From contig NZ_JAGRQC010000001.1 of assembly GCF_018122655.1 (NCBI RefSeq), forward strand, positions 868,001 through 932,000: a stretch of DNA of 64,000 nt, read 5' to 3'. Numbering within the stretch: position 1 is the first letter of the stretch; each line of letters begins with the position of its first letter. Below the pieces are notes generated by a model. The model was given only the letters and a program-made list of their open reading frames with translations, did no database searches and was not told the origin of the DNA. Shown piece after piece: positions 7,738-15,970 of this stretch. The stretch is from Stakelama marina. GTDB lineage: Bacteria; Pseudomonadota; Alphaproteobacteria; Sphingomonadales; Sphingomonadaceae. The position numbers were made by a program, and so were the translations under genes.

Positions 7738-9327
7738 ATGACAACGCTAGCAGGCTCCAAGATCCGCCGCTTCCGCGAGGAGCGCTCCATCACCCGCGCC
7801 GCGTTCGGTGCGTGGTTCGACACGCCCGGCAGCACCGTTCAGGGCTGGGAGGAGCATGGCAAGCGCGCCAATGCGAAGGTCGTCAACCAGATCGCGGCCA
7901 ACGGCATCGCGCACCATGCCGACTGGTATGTCGAGCTTGCCGCTGCCCCCGCCGACGCGCGCGAATGGTCGCCGTCGAGCTGGACCGCGGCGGAGGCGCG
8001 CCAGCTCCCCGAATACCCGGACGCCGAAGCCCTCTCGACCGCCACCGATCAGCTCTCCGCCTTCCCGCCGCTGGTCTTCGCCGGAGAGGCGCGCAACCTC
8101 ACCGCCGATCTGGGAGAGGTCGCCGCGGGCCGCGCCTTCCTGCTGCAGGGCGGCGACTGCGCGGAGAGCTTTGCCGAGTTCCACCCCAACAATATCCGCG
8201 ACACCTTCCGCGTCATCCTGCAGATGGCGGTCGTCCTCACCTTCGCGTCGAAGCTGCCGACGGTGAAGCTCGGACGCATGGCCGGCCAGTTCGCCAAGCC
8301 CCGCTCCGCCCCCACCGAGCGTCAGGACGATGTCGAGCTGCCCAGCTATCGCGGCGACATCGTCAACGACATGGCCTTCACGCCGGAGGCCCGCGCCCCC
8401 GATCCGCAGCGCATGATCCGCGCCTACAGCCAGTCGGCGGCGACGGTGAACCTGCTGCGCGCCTTTGCGCAGGGCGGCTATGCCAATCTCCACCAGGTCC
8501 ACCGCTGGACGCACGATTTCCTCGGCGCCAGCCCCTGGGCGAAGAAATATGCCGAGACCGCCGACCGCATCGGCGAGGCGCTGGAGTTCATGGAGGCCTG
8601 CGGCATCGACGCCGACAGCGTGCCCCAGCTCAAGGCCACGCAATTCTACACCAGCCACGAGGCGCTGCTCCTCCCCTATGAGCAGGCGCTCACCCGGCAG
8701 GACAGCCTCACCGGCGACTGGTACGACACCAGCGCCCATTTCCTGTGGATCGGCGACCGCACCCGCTTCGAAGGGTCGGGCCATGTCGAGTTCCTGCGCG
8801 GCATCGGCAATCCCATCGGCATGAAGTGCGGCCCCAGCCTCGACCCCGACGAGGCGCTGCGCCTGCTCGACACGCTCAATCCGCAGCGCGTCCCCGGCCG
8901 CATGACGCTCATCACCCGCTACGGCCACGAACAGATCGAGAAGCACCTGCCCGCCCTCGTCCGCGCGGTAAAGCGCGAGGGGCATCCCGTGGTATGGAGC
9001 TGCGACCCGATGCACGGCAACGTCATCAAGGCCGCAAACGGCTTCAAGACCCGCCCCTTCGACCGCATCCTCGACGAGGTGCGCGGCTTCTTCGCCGTCC
9101 ACCGGGCGGAGGGCACCTATGCCGGCGGCATCCATACCGAGATGACCGGCCAGAACGTCACCGAATGCACCGGCGGCGCGGTCGCCGTCACCGAACAGGC
9201 GCTGGCCGATCGCTACCACACCCACTGCGACCCGCGCCTCAACGCCAGTCAGAGCCTCGAGCTCGCCTTCCTCCTGGCCGAAATGCTCAATGCGGAGATG
9301 GCGGAGCGGCGCAAGGCGGCGGCCTGA
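7738..9327 (+). CDS. class II DAHP synthase with N-terminal HTH-like extension
   Basis: Catalyses condensation of phosphoenolpyruvate and erythrose 4-phosphate to DAHP, the first step of the shikimate pathway, in the cytosol. From about residue 80 the protein is a complete plant-type (class II) enzyme: [19 protein letters not shown], the [15 protein letters not shown] loop, [24 protein letters not shown], and [15 protein letters not shown] with the metal-binding residues. Class II enzymes usually begin near the WSPSSW segment. Here about 75 extra residues precede it, with helices and spacing resembling an XRE-type helix-turn-helix ([19 protein letters not shown], then [11 protein letters not shown]). 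The frame is uninterrupted and no in-frame ATG lies at the canonical start, so the extension seems genuine. No strong Shine-Dalgarno is seen at 7738. Confidence 0.9.
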   Translation: MTTLAGSKIRRFREERSITRAAFGAWFDTPGSTVQGWEEHGKRANAKVVNQIAANGIAHHADWYVELAAAPADAREWSPSSWTAAEARQLPEYPDAEALSTATDQLSAFPPLVFAGEARNLTADLGEVAAGRAFLLQGGDCAESFAEFHPNNIRDTFRVILQMAVVLTFASKLPTVKLGRMAGQFAKPRSAPTERQDDVELPSYRGDIVNDMAFTPEARAPDPQRMIRAYSQSAATVNLLRAFAQGGYANLHQVHRWTHDFLGASPWAKKYAETADRIGEALEFMEACGIDADSVPQLKATQFYTSHEALLLPYEQALTRQDSLTGDWYDTSAHFLWIGDRTRFEGSGHVEFLRGIGNPIGMKCGPSLDPDEALRLLDTLNPQRVPGRMTLITRYGHEQIEKHLPALVRAVKREGHPVVWSCDPMHGNVIKAANGFKTRPFDRILDEVRGFFAVHRAEGTYAGGIHTEMTGQNVTECTGGAVAVTEQALADRYHTHCDPRLNASQSLELAFLLAEMLNAEMAERRKAAA

Positions 9328-9351
9328 ACCGGCCCGCCGCCCCGCCGCGGC

Positions 9352-9924
9352 TCACGCCCTCGCCGCGATCGCGCGCGCCTCTTCCTCGCTCGCCGCGGCC
9401 GGGGCCGATCCTTTCAGCCGCCTGCCCGCGGGTTCCTGGATGAACCAGATCGACACCAGCCCGACCGCGCCCGCCACCATCAGGATATAGGCCGGCATCA
9501 TCAGGTCGCCCGTCGCCTCCACCAGCGCGGCGGCGATCAGCGGCGTCGTCCCGCCGAACACCGACACCGAAATATTATACCCCACCGACGTCGCGCCGTA
9601 CCGCACCCGCGTCGGGAACAGTGCCGGCAACGTCGACGGCTCGGTGCTCATGAAGCACACCAGCATCAGCCCGATCGGCAGCGTCCCGATAAACGCCGAC
9701 ACGTAATTGCCGCTCTGGATCAGGTGGAACAGCGGTATCGGCAGCACCAGCAGCATCAGCGATCCCGCCCACATGATCGGCTTGCGCCCGATCCTGTCGC
9801 TCAGCAGCCCCAGGAACGTCACGATCGCCAGCAGGATCGCCATCACGATCACGATGATGATCAGCGCCGGGTTCGCAAATATATCGGCAAACTGGGGCGA
9901 GCAGCACGGCCGCGAGGTATCCAT
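9352..9924 (-). pseudogene. MFS transporter remnant (C-terminal part only)
   Basis: The 190 residues match the C-terminal half of metabolite:proton symporters of the major facilitator superfamily (ProP-like): SDRIGRKPIMWAGSLML, LPALFPTRVRYGATSVGYNI and FGGTTPLIAAALVEATGD, with about five membrane helices. Complete members have twelve helices and more than 400 residues, and the expected N-terminal half is absent upstream. The 130 bp before the apparent start are AT-richer and carry no MFS sequence in any frame that I can recognise. The gene therefore looks 5'-truncated and non-functional, although the remaining frame is still open. It points to an old deletion or rearrangement between the DAHP synthase and the next gene. 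Confidence 0.75.
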
Positions 9925-10132
9925 TTATGATCGAAGCCTTCATTTTCGAAAGTGATCCCGCCCGATTAAGCTTGGTTCTCGCAGTAAGAATGCAGCAATA
10001 AGACTCGACGCTTGATGATGAATGTCGGCTTTCAGGGATCAACGTCGGCCAGCTAAATGACCGATATTGGGGCGCTTAGCTGTCGCCACAATCGCCTTTC
10101 CTACAACCCCCGCCCTGTGCCATGTTCCCGGT

Positions 10133-10789
10133 ATGTCCACATCCGCGAACCCGCCCGACCTGCTCCTCTTCGAGCCCGTGCCGCAGCGGCGCGTGCGGGC
10201 GAACGGGTGGTCGGCGGAGGTGCAGCGCGCCTTTATCGACGGGCTCGCGCGCACCGGCGTCGTCGCCCGCGCCGCGCGCAGCGTGGGAAAGTCGGCGCGA
10301 TCGGCCTATGCCTTGCGCGACCGCGACGGTGCGCAGGACTTTTCGCGCGCCTGGGACCAGGCGATGCGCTGCGCCCGCGATGCCGCGCTCGGCGCCGCGC
10401 GCGACCACCTCATGGCGCCAGAGCGCGTGCCCGTCCTCTATCGCGGCCGCATCGTCGGCTGGCGAGAGCGCGTCAACGACCGCGTCCTGATCGCCGCGCT
10501 GCGCGCGATCCATGCCCGCTCCGCCCCGCCGCCCGCGCTTTCGCTGGCAGAGGGTGCGGCGCGCGCTGCCGAGCGTCGCCGCGAAGCCGCTGCCGAGCGC
10601 AAGCGCGTCCAGGCCATTCGCTTTGCGGAGGCGCGCCACCGCTACGGCGCGCCCGCGCTCTGGCCCGACGATCTGCGCGAACAATATGCCCGCCTCCACG
10701 GCCGCGCCTCGGTGCGGCTCAACCTGTCCGCGCGTGGGGGTGCGGAGTCCCCGCCCCGCTCGGCCCCGCCCCAGGTTCGCGGGATATGA
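10133..10789 (+). CDS. hypothetical protein, HTH-like N-terminus (218 aa)
   Basis: A 218-residue basic protein rich in Arg and Ala. Residues about 25-80 (NGWSAEVQRAFIDGLARTG, then VVARAARSVGKSARSAYALR) look like a small helix-turn-helix of the kind found in phage terminase small subunits and related sphingomonad proteins. The middle part is strongly helical with a charged run of Arg/Glu/Ala, and the C-terminus is Pro/Ser/Arg-rich. The ATG at 10133 is preferred to 10067. I cannot give a function. It stands alone between a decayed MFS gene and the efflux operon, with no other phage gene nearby. Confidence 0.55.
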   Translation: MSTSANPPDLLLFEPVPQRRVRANGWSAEVQRAFIDGLARTGVVARAARSVGKSARSAYALRDRDGAQDFSRAWDQAMRCARDAALGAARDHLMAPERVPVLYRGRIVGWRERVNDRVLIAALRAIHARSAPPPALSLAEGAARAAERRREAAAERKRVQAIRFAEARHRYGAPALWPDDLREQYARLHGRASVRLNLSARGGAESPPRSAPPQVRGI

Positions 10790-10964
10790 AATTTCCAACA
10801 TCGGCAATTTTTGCAAAGCGTTAGCGCGAAACATGTGAAGCTAAGCGCATCGCCGGTTCAATTTCGCGGTTGCACAATCGGCTTTCCACTCCTACCTGCC
10901 CGTGCTGATAGAGAACGCGCGCGTCCATTAATTGCCGGCGCGCATGGCACAGGCAGGGAGCCGC

Positions 10965-12113
10965 ATGGATCAGCACAGCGACGCAGAGCCCCGGGACGAG
11001 CAACCCGAGTCGGCAGCAGACGGCAACGGCAATGACGGCGCCGACACGCAGGACGCCAACCAGCGCAAGACCCCGGTCTACAAGCGCCCGCTCTTCTGGG
11101 TCATTGCGGTGGTCGTGGCGGCGGTCGTCCTCATCGGCGGCACGCTCTACTACCTCCATTCGCGCAAGTTCGAATCGACCGACGACGCCTTTATCGACGC
11201 CCATATCGTCCGCCTCCAGCCGCAGATCGCCGGCCAGCTGACCTGGGTCGCCGATGCCGACAACAAGCATGTCGAGGCGGGCCAGCTACTGGCAAAGATC
11301 GAACCCACCGGCCCCGAAGCCCAGCTCCAGCAGGCACAGGCCGGCGTGGCAGAGGCAGAGGCCGCGATCGAACAGGCCCGCGGCCGCCTTATCGCCGCCC
11401 GCGCGCAGGTGCAGCAGGCTCAGGCCAACGCCGCCGCCCCCGAAGCGCAGGCGACCAAGGACGCCCGCGACCTCGACCGCTATCTGACGCTCAACAAGGT
11501 CGACGACGCCGCGGTCTCCGGCTCGCAGCTCGACGCCGCCCGCGCCCAGGCACGCGCCAGCGCCGCACAGGCCTCCGCCGCCCGCCGCCAGGTCGACACA
11601 GCTCAGGCCAATGTCCTGGTTGCCCAGCGCGCCGTCGCCGCCGCCCAGGCACAGCGCAAGGCAGCGCAGGCCAAGGTCGACCAGGCAAAGGTTACCGTCG
11701 GCGATCTTCAGGTCACCGCCCCCATCGCCGGCCAGGTCGTCAACCGCGCGGTCAATGTCGGCAGCACCGTCTCGCCGCAGTCGCAGCTGATGGCAATCGT
11801 GCCCGACCACATCTGGGTCACCGCCAATTTCAAGGAAACGCAGATCACCGGCATGAAGCGCGGCCAGCCCGTCGATATCAAGGTCGATGCCTTTCCGAAC
11901 ATCAAGTTCCACGGCCATGTCGACAGCTTCCAGCGCGGCGCCGGCCAAGCCTTCGCCCTGCTGCCGCCGCAGAACGCGACCGGCAATTTCGTGAAGGTCG
12001 TCCAGCGCGTGCCCGTGCGGATCGTCTTCGATCGCAAGGATGGCGGCGCCGACTGGCACAAATATCCGATCGGCCCCGGCATGTCGGTCGTCCCCACCGT
12101 CCGGGTGCGCTGA
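10965..12113 (+). CDS. HlyD/EmrA-type efflux periplasmic adaptor
   Basis: Membrane-fusion (adaptor) subunit of a tripartite drug efflux pump, linking the inner-membrane EmrB-type transporter to the outer-membrane channel. The 382 residues start with a hydrophilic cytosolic tail of about 45 residues, one transmembrane helix (about 50-70), then FESTDDAFIDAHIVRLQPQI, the beta-barrel/lipoyl entry typical of EmrA/HlyD. A long Ala/Gln-rich coiled-coil hairpin (about 110-235) follows, then the returning lipoyl half (QVTAPIAGQVVNRAVNVGS). The ATG at 10965 has GGGAG about 6 nt upstream. It is the first gene of the operon, only 4 bp from the transporter. The substrate cannot be inferred. Confidence 0.9.
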   Translation: MDQHSDAEPRDEQPESAADGNGNDGADTQDANQRKTPVYKRPLFWVIAVVVAAVVLIGGTLYYLHSRKFESTDDAFIDAHIVRLQPQIAGQLTWVADADNKHVEAGQLLAKIEPTGPEAQLQQAQAGVAEAEAAIEQARGRLIAARAQVQQAQANAAAPEAQATKDARDLDRYLTLNKVDDAAVSGSQLDAARAQARASAAQASAARRQVDTAQANVLVAQRAVAAAQAQRKAAQAKVDQAKVTVGDLQVTAPIAGQVVNRAVNVGSTVSPQSQLMAIVPDHIWVTANFKETQITGMKRGQPVDIKVDAFPNIKFHGHVDSFQRGAGQAFALLPPQNATGNFVKVVQRVPVRIVFDRKDGGADWHKYPIGPGMSVVPTVRVR

Positions 12114-12117
12114 CGCC

Positions 12118-13722
12118 ATGGCAAGCGCCGCCGCCGATCAGCATCACGGGTGGGACGCCGGCCGTTCGGTCGCGGGCGCCAACAGCCCGTGGCTGATCGT
12201 CGCGATCATCAGCCTGCCGACCTTCATGGAGGTGCTCGACACCTCCATCGCCAACGTCTCGCTGACCAACATCGCGGGCGGTCTGTCGATCACGCTCGAT
12301 CAGGCGACCTGGGTGCTGACGAGCTACCTCGTCGCCAATGCCGTCATCATCCCGATCTCGGGCTGGCTGTCGGACGTGATCGGACGAAAGCGCTATTTCA
12401 TGATCTCGGTCGCGCTGTTCACCGGCGCATCGTTTCTGTGCGGCATGGCGCCGAACCTTCAGTTCCTCGTCATCGCGCGAATATTGCAAGGGATCGGCGG
12501 CGGCGGCCTCGCGCCCGTCGAACAGTCGATGCTCGCCGACACCTTTCCGCCATCGAAGCGCGGCATGGCGTTCGCCACGTTCGCGATCGTCGTCGTCGTG
12601 GGTCCGGTCCTCGGTCCGACGCTTGGCGGCATCATCACCGACAGCGCCAGCTGGCACTGGATCTTCCTGATCAACGTGCCCGTGGGAATCCTGTCGCTGG
12701 TGCTCGTCCAGCTCTTCGTCGACGAACCCGAACAGGTACAGCAGGACCGCCGCGAGCTTCTGAAGAACGGGGTTCGGATCGATTATATCGGCTTCGCACT
12801 CGTCGCCGTCGGTCTCGGGCTACTCGAATACACGCTCGATCGCGGCGAGAGAGAGGCCTGGTTCCAGAGCAGCTTCATCGTCACGACCAGCGCACTTTCC
12901 GCACTCGCACTCATCGGACTGGTGATCTGGGAGCTGAACCATGACGACCCGATCGTCGACCTGAAGCTCTTCAAGAACCGCAACTTCGCGGTCGCAAACG
13001 CCGTGATGTTCACCGTCGGCATGATCCTGTTCGGCACCACGCAGCTGATCCCGCAGATGCTGCAACAGGTCCTGGGATACAGCGCGACCGATGCCGGCAT
13101 GGCGCTGACCGTCGGTGGCATCGCTACGCTTGTCGCCGTGCCGATCGCAGGCCGGCTGACGGACAAGGTCGATGTCAGGATGCTCCTGTTCCCCGCCCTG
13201 CTGGCGCAAGGTTTCGCGCTGTGGAATCTGTCGCTGCTGAACGCCAATATCAGCTTCATGGATGCAGCCATGGCGCGGATGTACCAATCGGTTGCCCTGC
13301 CCTTCCTGTTCGTGCCGATCAATGCGGTCGCATATCTGGGCCTTCCGCAGCGAAAGACGGCGCAGGCATCGAGCATGCTGAACGTTTCCAGAAATCTTGG
13401 CGGCACCGTCGGCATTTCGGCGGCGCAGACGATGCTGGCCGGGTATCAGCAGACCGAACAGGCACATATGGTAAATGGCCTGAATCCGCTGAATCCGAAT
13501 TATGTTCAGTGGATGAATCAGGCCGGCGCGGCGCTTGGCGGGTTCGGGCAGAGCATGGAAGCAAGGCTCGGCATCCTGTACCATCAAGTACAGCAGCAGG
13601 TCGCCATGCTCGCCTTTCTCGACATCTTCCATACGCTGATGCTGTTTGTCTTCATCGTCAGCCCGATCGCGCTTCTTCTGCGCAGCAATCCGGGTGCCAA
13701 GCCGCCCGCCGGAGCTCATTGA
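12118..13722 (+). CDS. DHA2-family MFS multidrug efflux permease (EmrB-like)
   Basis: The proton-driven inner-membrane component of the efflux system: 534 residues with about fourteen membrane helices, as expected for the DHA2 (14-TMS) family. Diagnostic segments are the first-helix motif PTFMEVLDTSIANVSLTNIA, motif A at WLSDVIGRKRYF, and ARILQGIGGGGLAPVEQSML. The ATG at 12118 is used rather than the longer frame, since it gives the usual short N-terminus before helix 1 and follows the adaptor's stop by 4 bp. Its stop overlaps the next start (TGATG), so production of pump and outer-membrane channel is translationally coupled. Confidence 0.92.
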   Translation: MASAAADQHHGWDAGRSVAGANSPWLIVAIISLPTFMEVLDTSIANVSLTNIAGGLSITLDQATWVLTSYLVANAVIIPISGWLSDVIGRKRYFMISVALFTGASFLCGMAPNLQFLVIARILQGIGGGGLAPVEQSMLADTFPPSKRGMAFATFAIVVVVGPVLGPTLGGIITDSASWHWIFLINVPVGILSLVLVQLFVDEPEQVQQDRRELLKNGVRIDYIGFALVAVGLGLLEYTLDRGEREAWFQSSFIVTTSALSALALIGLVIWELNHDDPIVDLKLFKNRNFAVANAVMFTVGMILFGTTQLIPQMLQQVLGYSATDAGMALTVGGIATLVAVPIAGRLTDKVDVRMLLFPALLAQGFALWNLSLLNANISFMDAAMARMYQSVALPFLFVPINAVAYLGLPQRKTAQASSMLNVSRNLGGTVGISAAQTMLAGYQQTEQAHMVNGLNPLNPNYVQWMNQAGAALGGFGQSMEARLGILYHQVQQQVAMLAFLDIFHTLMLFVFIVSPIALLLRSNPGAKPPAGAH

Positions 13723-15251
13723 TGCAAAAGTCAGTCGCCCCCGTCACCCTGGCCATCCTGCTTGCAGGATGTACGGTCGGTCCGGACTATACCCAGCCGA
13801 AGGTCGAAACGCCGGCCTCTTTCGCCGAGCCGACGCCCGTGAATGCGAGTGCCGACAGTGTCGACCTTGCCCATTGGTGGACAGCGTTCGGCGATCCTGA
13901 ACTGGACCGCCTGGTCGATACGGCGCTCGATCAGGGGCTGGACATCAAGGCGGCGGCTTCGCGTATTCGCCAGGCACGCTATGCCGAGGCGACGGCCCGC
14001 TCGCGCTTCCTCCCGCAAATCAACGCGAGCGGCGGCGTGAACCGCGTGGACTTTTCGAAAAATGCGGGGTTCGCTTCGCTCGCGAGTCTGTTCAGCGGCT
14101 CGGGCGGCGGAGGTGGCGGCGCGGGGAGTTCGGGTGGCGTGGCGCTTCCCGGCGGCGGCATCACCACCTACTCCGCGGGCTTCGACGCGAGTTGGGAAAT
14201 CGACCTGTTCGGAGCCGGCACCCGCTCCGCCGAGGCGGCTGCAGCTCGTGTCGGTGCCGCCGAGTGGAACGCGCGCGATGCGGCGGTTTCACTCGCGGCC
14301 GAAGTAGCCAACAGCTATCTCCAGCTGCGGACATTGCAGAAGCGAGAGGCAGTGCTGCGCGAGGAAGCTGCGCGCCAGCAGAGGCTTTCGCTGCTCCAGT
14401 CACACCGCGCCCAGGTCGGCCTAACCCCGGAGACGGACTCCATTCGCCAGCGAGCGTCGCTATCCGCAACCGAAGCGGCGATCGAGCCCGTAATCGTGCA
14501 GGAACGCATCCAGATGCACGCAATCGCGGTGCTGCTCGGAAAGCAGCCCGGCGCGCTGATCGACCAATTGTCGCAGCCCACGAACGCCACCGACACGCCG
14601 CCCCCCGTGCCACCAGGCCTTCCGTCCGACCTGCTCCGCCGCAGGCCCGATGTCCGCGCGGCCGAACGCCGTCTGGCTGCTGCAACGGGCGATGTCGGCG
14701 TCGCGGTGGCCGATCTGTACCCGCATTTCAGCCTGACCGGCGTTGCGGAATTGATATCGTCCAGCCTCGCCAGCCTGTTCGAAAGTGATAGCCTGCAAAC
14801 GACTGCGGGTGCAAAGGCGATCTTCCCGGTCCTCGATTTCGGGCGTCGGCGCGGGCAGGTCGATATCCGGCAAGAAGACAGGCAGCAGGCCTATATCGCC
14901 TATCAGAAGACGGTGCTCGGCGCGCTCAAGGATGTCGAAGATGCACTGGTCCGCGTTCAAGGCGAGCAGAACCGCAACAAGCGGCTTCAAGCCAGCGTTA
15001 GCGATGCCGAGCGCGGCCTGAAAGCGGTGCGCGCGAAGTACGACACCGGCCTTGTCGATCTGTCGGCGGTATTGCAGGCGCAGGCATCGGTGCTCGACGC
15101 GCGAAACCAGTTGGCGGAAAGTGATGGGGCGCTGAAACAGGCGCTGGCGTCGCTCTACAAAGCACTCGGCGGCGGTTGGGACGAAGCCACGATCAAAGGT
15201 ATAGAAGCGACGCAGCCAACCCCGCTTGACGCGTCCCAACAACAGCCCTAA
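13722..15251 (+). CDS. efflux outer-membrane channel lipoprotein (NodT/OprM-type)
   Basis: TolC-like trimeric outer-membrane exit duct of the tripartite pump. The 509 residues begin with a lipoprotein signal whose lipobox is LLAGC (Cys about residue 18), followed by the NodT-family GPDYTQPKVETPASF. Two repeated outer-membrane efflux domains follow, seen as LDIKAAASRIRQARYAEATA with ASWEIDLFGAGTR in the first half, and LLRRRPDVRAAERRL in the second. A Gly/Ser-rich insert (about residues 118-150) is unusual in length but lies in a surface-exposed part. The start overlaps the stop of the EmrB-like gene. A tRNA-Glu gene follows 25 bp downstream. Confidence 0.92.
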   Translation: MQKSVAPVTLAILLAGCTVGPDYTQPKVETPASFAEPTPVNASADSVDLAHWWTAFGDPELDRLVDTALDQGLDIKAAASRIRQARYAEATARSRFLPQINASGGVNRVDFSKNAGFASLASLFSGSGGGGGGAGSSGGVALPGGGITTYSAGFDASWEIDLFGAGTRSAEAAAARVGAAEWNARDAAVSLAAEVANSYLQLRTLQKREAVLREEAARQQRLSLLQSHRAQVGLTPETDSIRQRASLSATEAAIEPVIVQERIQMHAIAVLLGKQPGALIDQLSQPTNATDTPPPVPPGLPSDLLRRRPDVRAAERRLAAATGDVGVAVADLYPHFSLTGVAELISSSLASLFESDSLQTTAGAKAIFPVLDFGRRRGQVDIRQEDRQQAYIAYQKTVLGALKDVEDALVRVQGEQNRNKRLQASVSDAERGLKAVRAKYDTGLVDLSAVLQAQASVLDARNQLAESDGALKQALASLYKALGGGWDEATIKGIEATQPTPLDASQQQP

Positions 15252-15276
15252 ACGCCCGCCTTCGCGATCAGCGAAT

Positions 15277-15352
15277 GGCCCCTTCGTCTAGCGGTCTAGG
15301 ACGTCGCCCTCTCACGGCGAAAACACGGGTTCGAGTCCCGTAGGGGTCACCA
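15277..15352 (+). tRNA. tRNA-Glu (anticodon CTC)
   Basis: A 76-nt cloverleaf: 7-bp acceptor stem (GGCCCCT with AGGGGTC, one G-U pair), D arm containing TAGCGGTCTAGG, anticodon stem TCGCC/GGCGA around loop CTCTCAC giving anticodon CTC, T arm ACGGG-TTCGAGT-CCCGT, and an encoded CCA. Standard glutamate tRNA. Confidence 0.97.
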
Positions 15353-15586
15353 GAGCATGGCTGGGCGCCTTGCCTCGATATTCGACCGCGTGATTTGCCG
15401 ATAAACACTGCTCGATCGGCTGGCTAAAGCAGCGCGCGCAGCTTCACGTCGCAACCTGCTCTTGACGAGCACCCGATTTCTTCGACACGCGACCTAGCGA
15501 ATTCCGCGGACTTGACCTATCTCGCACGGCATCACCAACCGACGGCGCATTTTCCGCGCTGCCGGGCTGTCGTCATTGGAGGAAGG

Positions 15587-15853
15587 ATGGACCGCGAAAA
15601 TCGCCTCAAGCGTCTGCGCTTTCGCGCCTGGCACCGCGGCACGAAGGAAGCCGACCTGATGATCGGCGGCTTTTTCGACGCGCATCACCTCGCCTGGGAC
15701 GATGTCGAGATCGACTGGTTCGAGACATTTCTCGAGGAACAGGATGTCGACATCATGGCCTGGGCGATGGGCGTGCAGCCGGTCCCGCGTAAATATCAGG
15801 GTCCGATGATGGATAGCCTCAAGACGCTGACCTACGTCCCGATTGCGAAATAG
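15587..15853 (+). CDS. sdhE: FAD assembly factor SdhE (succinate dehydrogenase assembly)
   Basis: Small cytosolic chaperone that promotes covalent attachment of FAD to the flavoprotein subunits of succinate dehydrogenase and related enzymes. The 88-residue protein has the family signature RGTKEADLMIGGF (about residues 16-28), including the RGxxE motif needed for flavinylation, followed by the acidic helical region DWFETFLEEQDVDIMAW. Length is normal. The ATG at 15587 has an excellent GGAGGAAGG immediately upstream, which rules out the longer reading. It precedes mfd on the same strand by 117 bp. Confidence 0.93.
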   Translation: MDRENRLKRLRFRAWHRGTKEADLMIGGFFDAHHLAWDDVEIDWFETFLEEQDVDIMAWAMGVQPVPRKYQGPMMDSLKTLTYVPIAK

Positions 15854-15970
15854 CCATCGATCTGCGCTCGCCCTGAACTCGTCGCGAGGCCGTTTCATCC
15901 ATTCCCCAATCAAGAAAGGCAGTGCTTCGACAGGCTCAGCGCGAGCGCCGAGGCGCCAACAACGTCCGAC

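Noticed and set aside
7747..9225. Long antisense frame across the DAHP synthase gene
   Set aside because: High-GC third-position bias opens mirror frames opposite real genes; the sense frame has unmistakable catalytic motifs.
15921..15947. GCTTCGACAGGCTCAGCGCGAGCG upstream of mfd
   Set aside because: It resembles a dispersed sphingomonad repeat I recall, but only one copy is visible in this window, so it cannot be called here.
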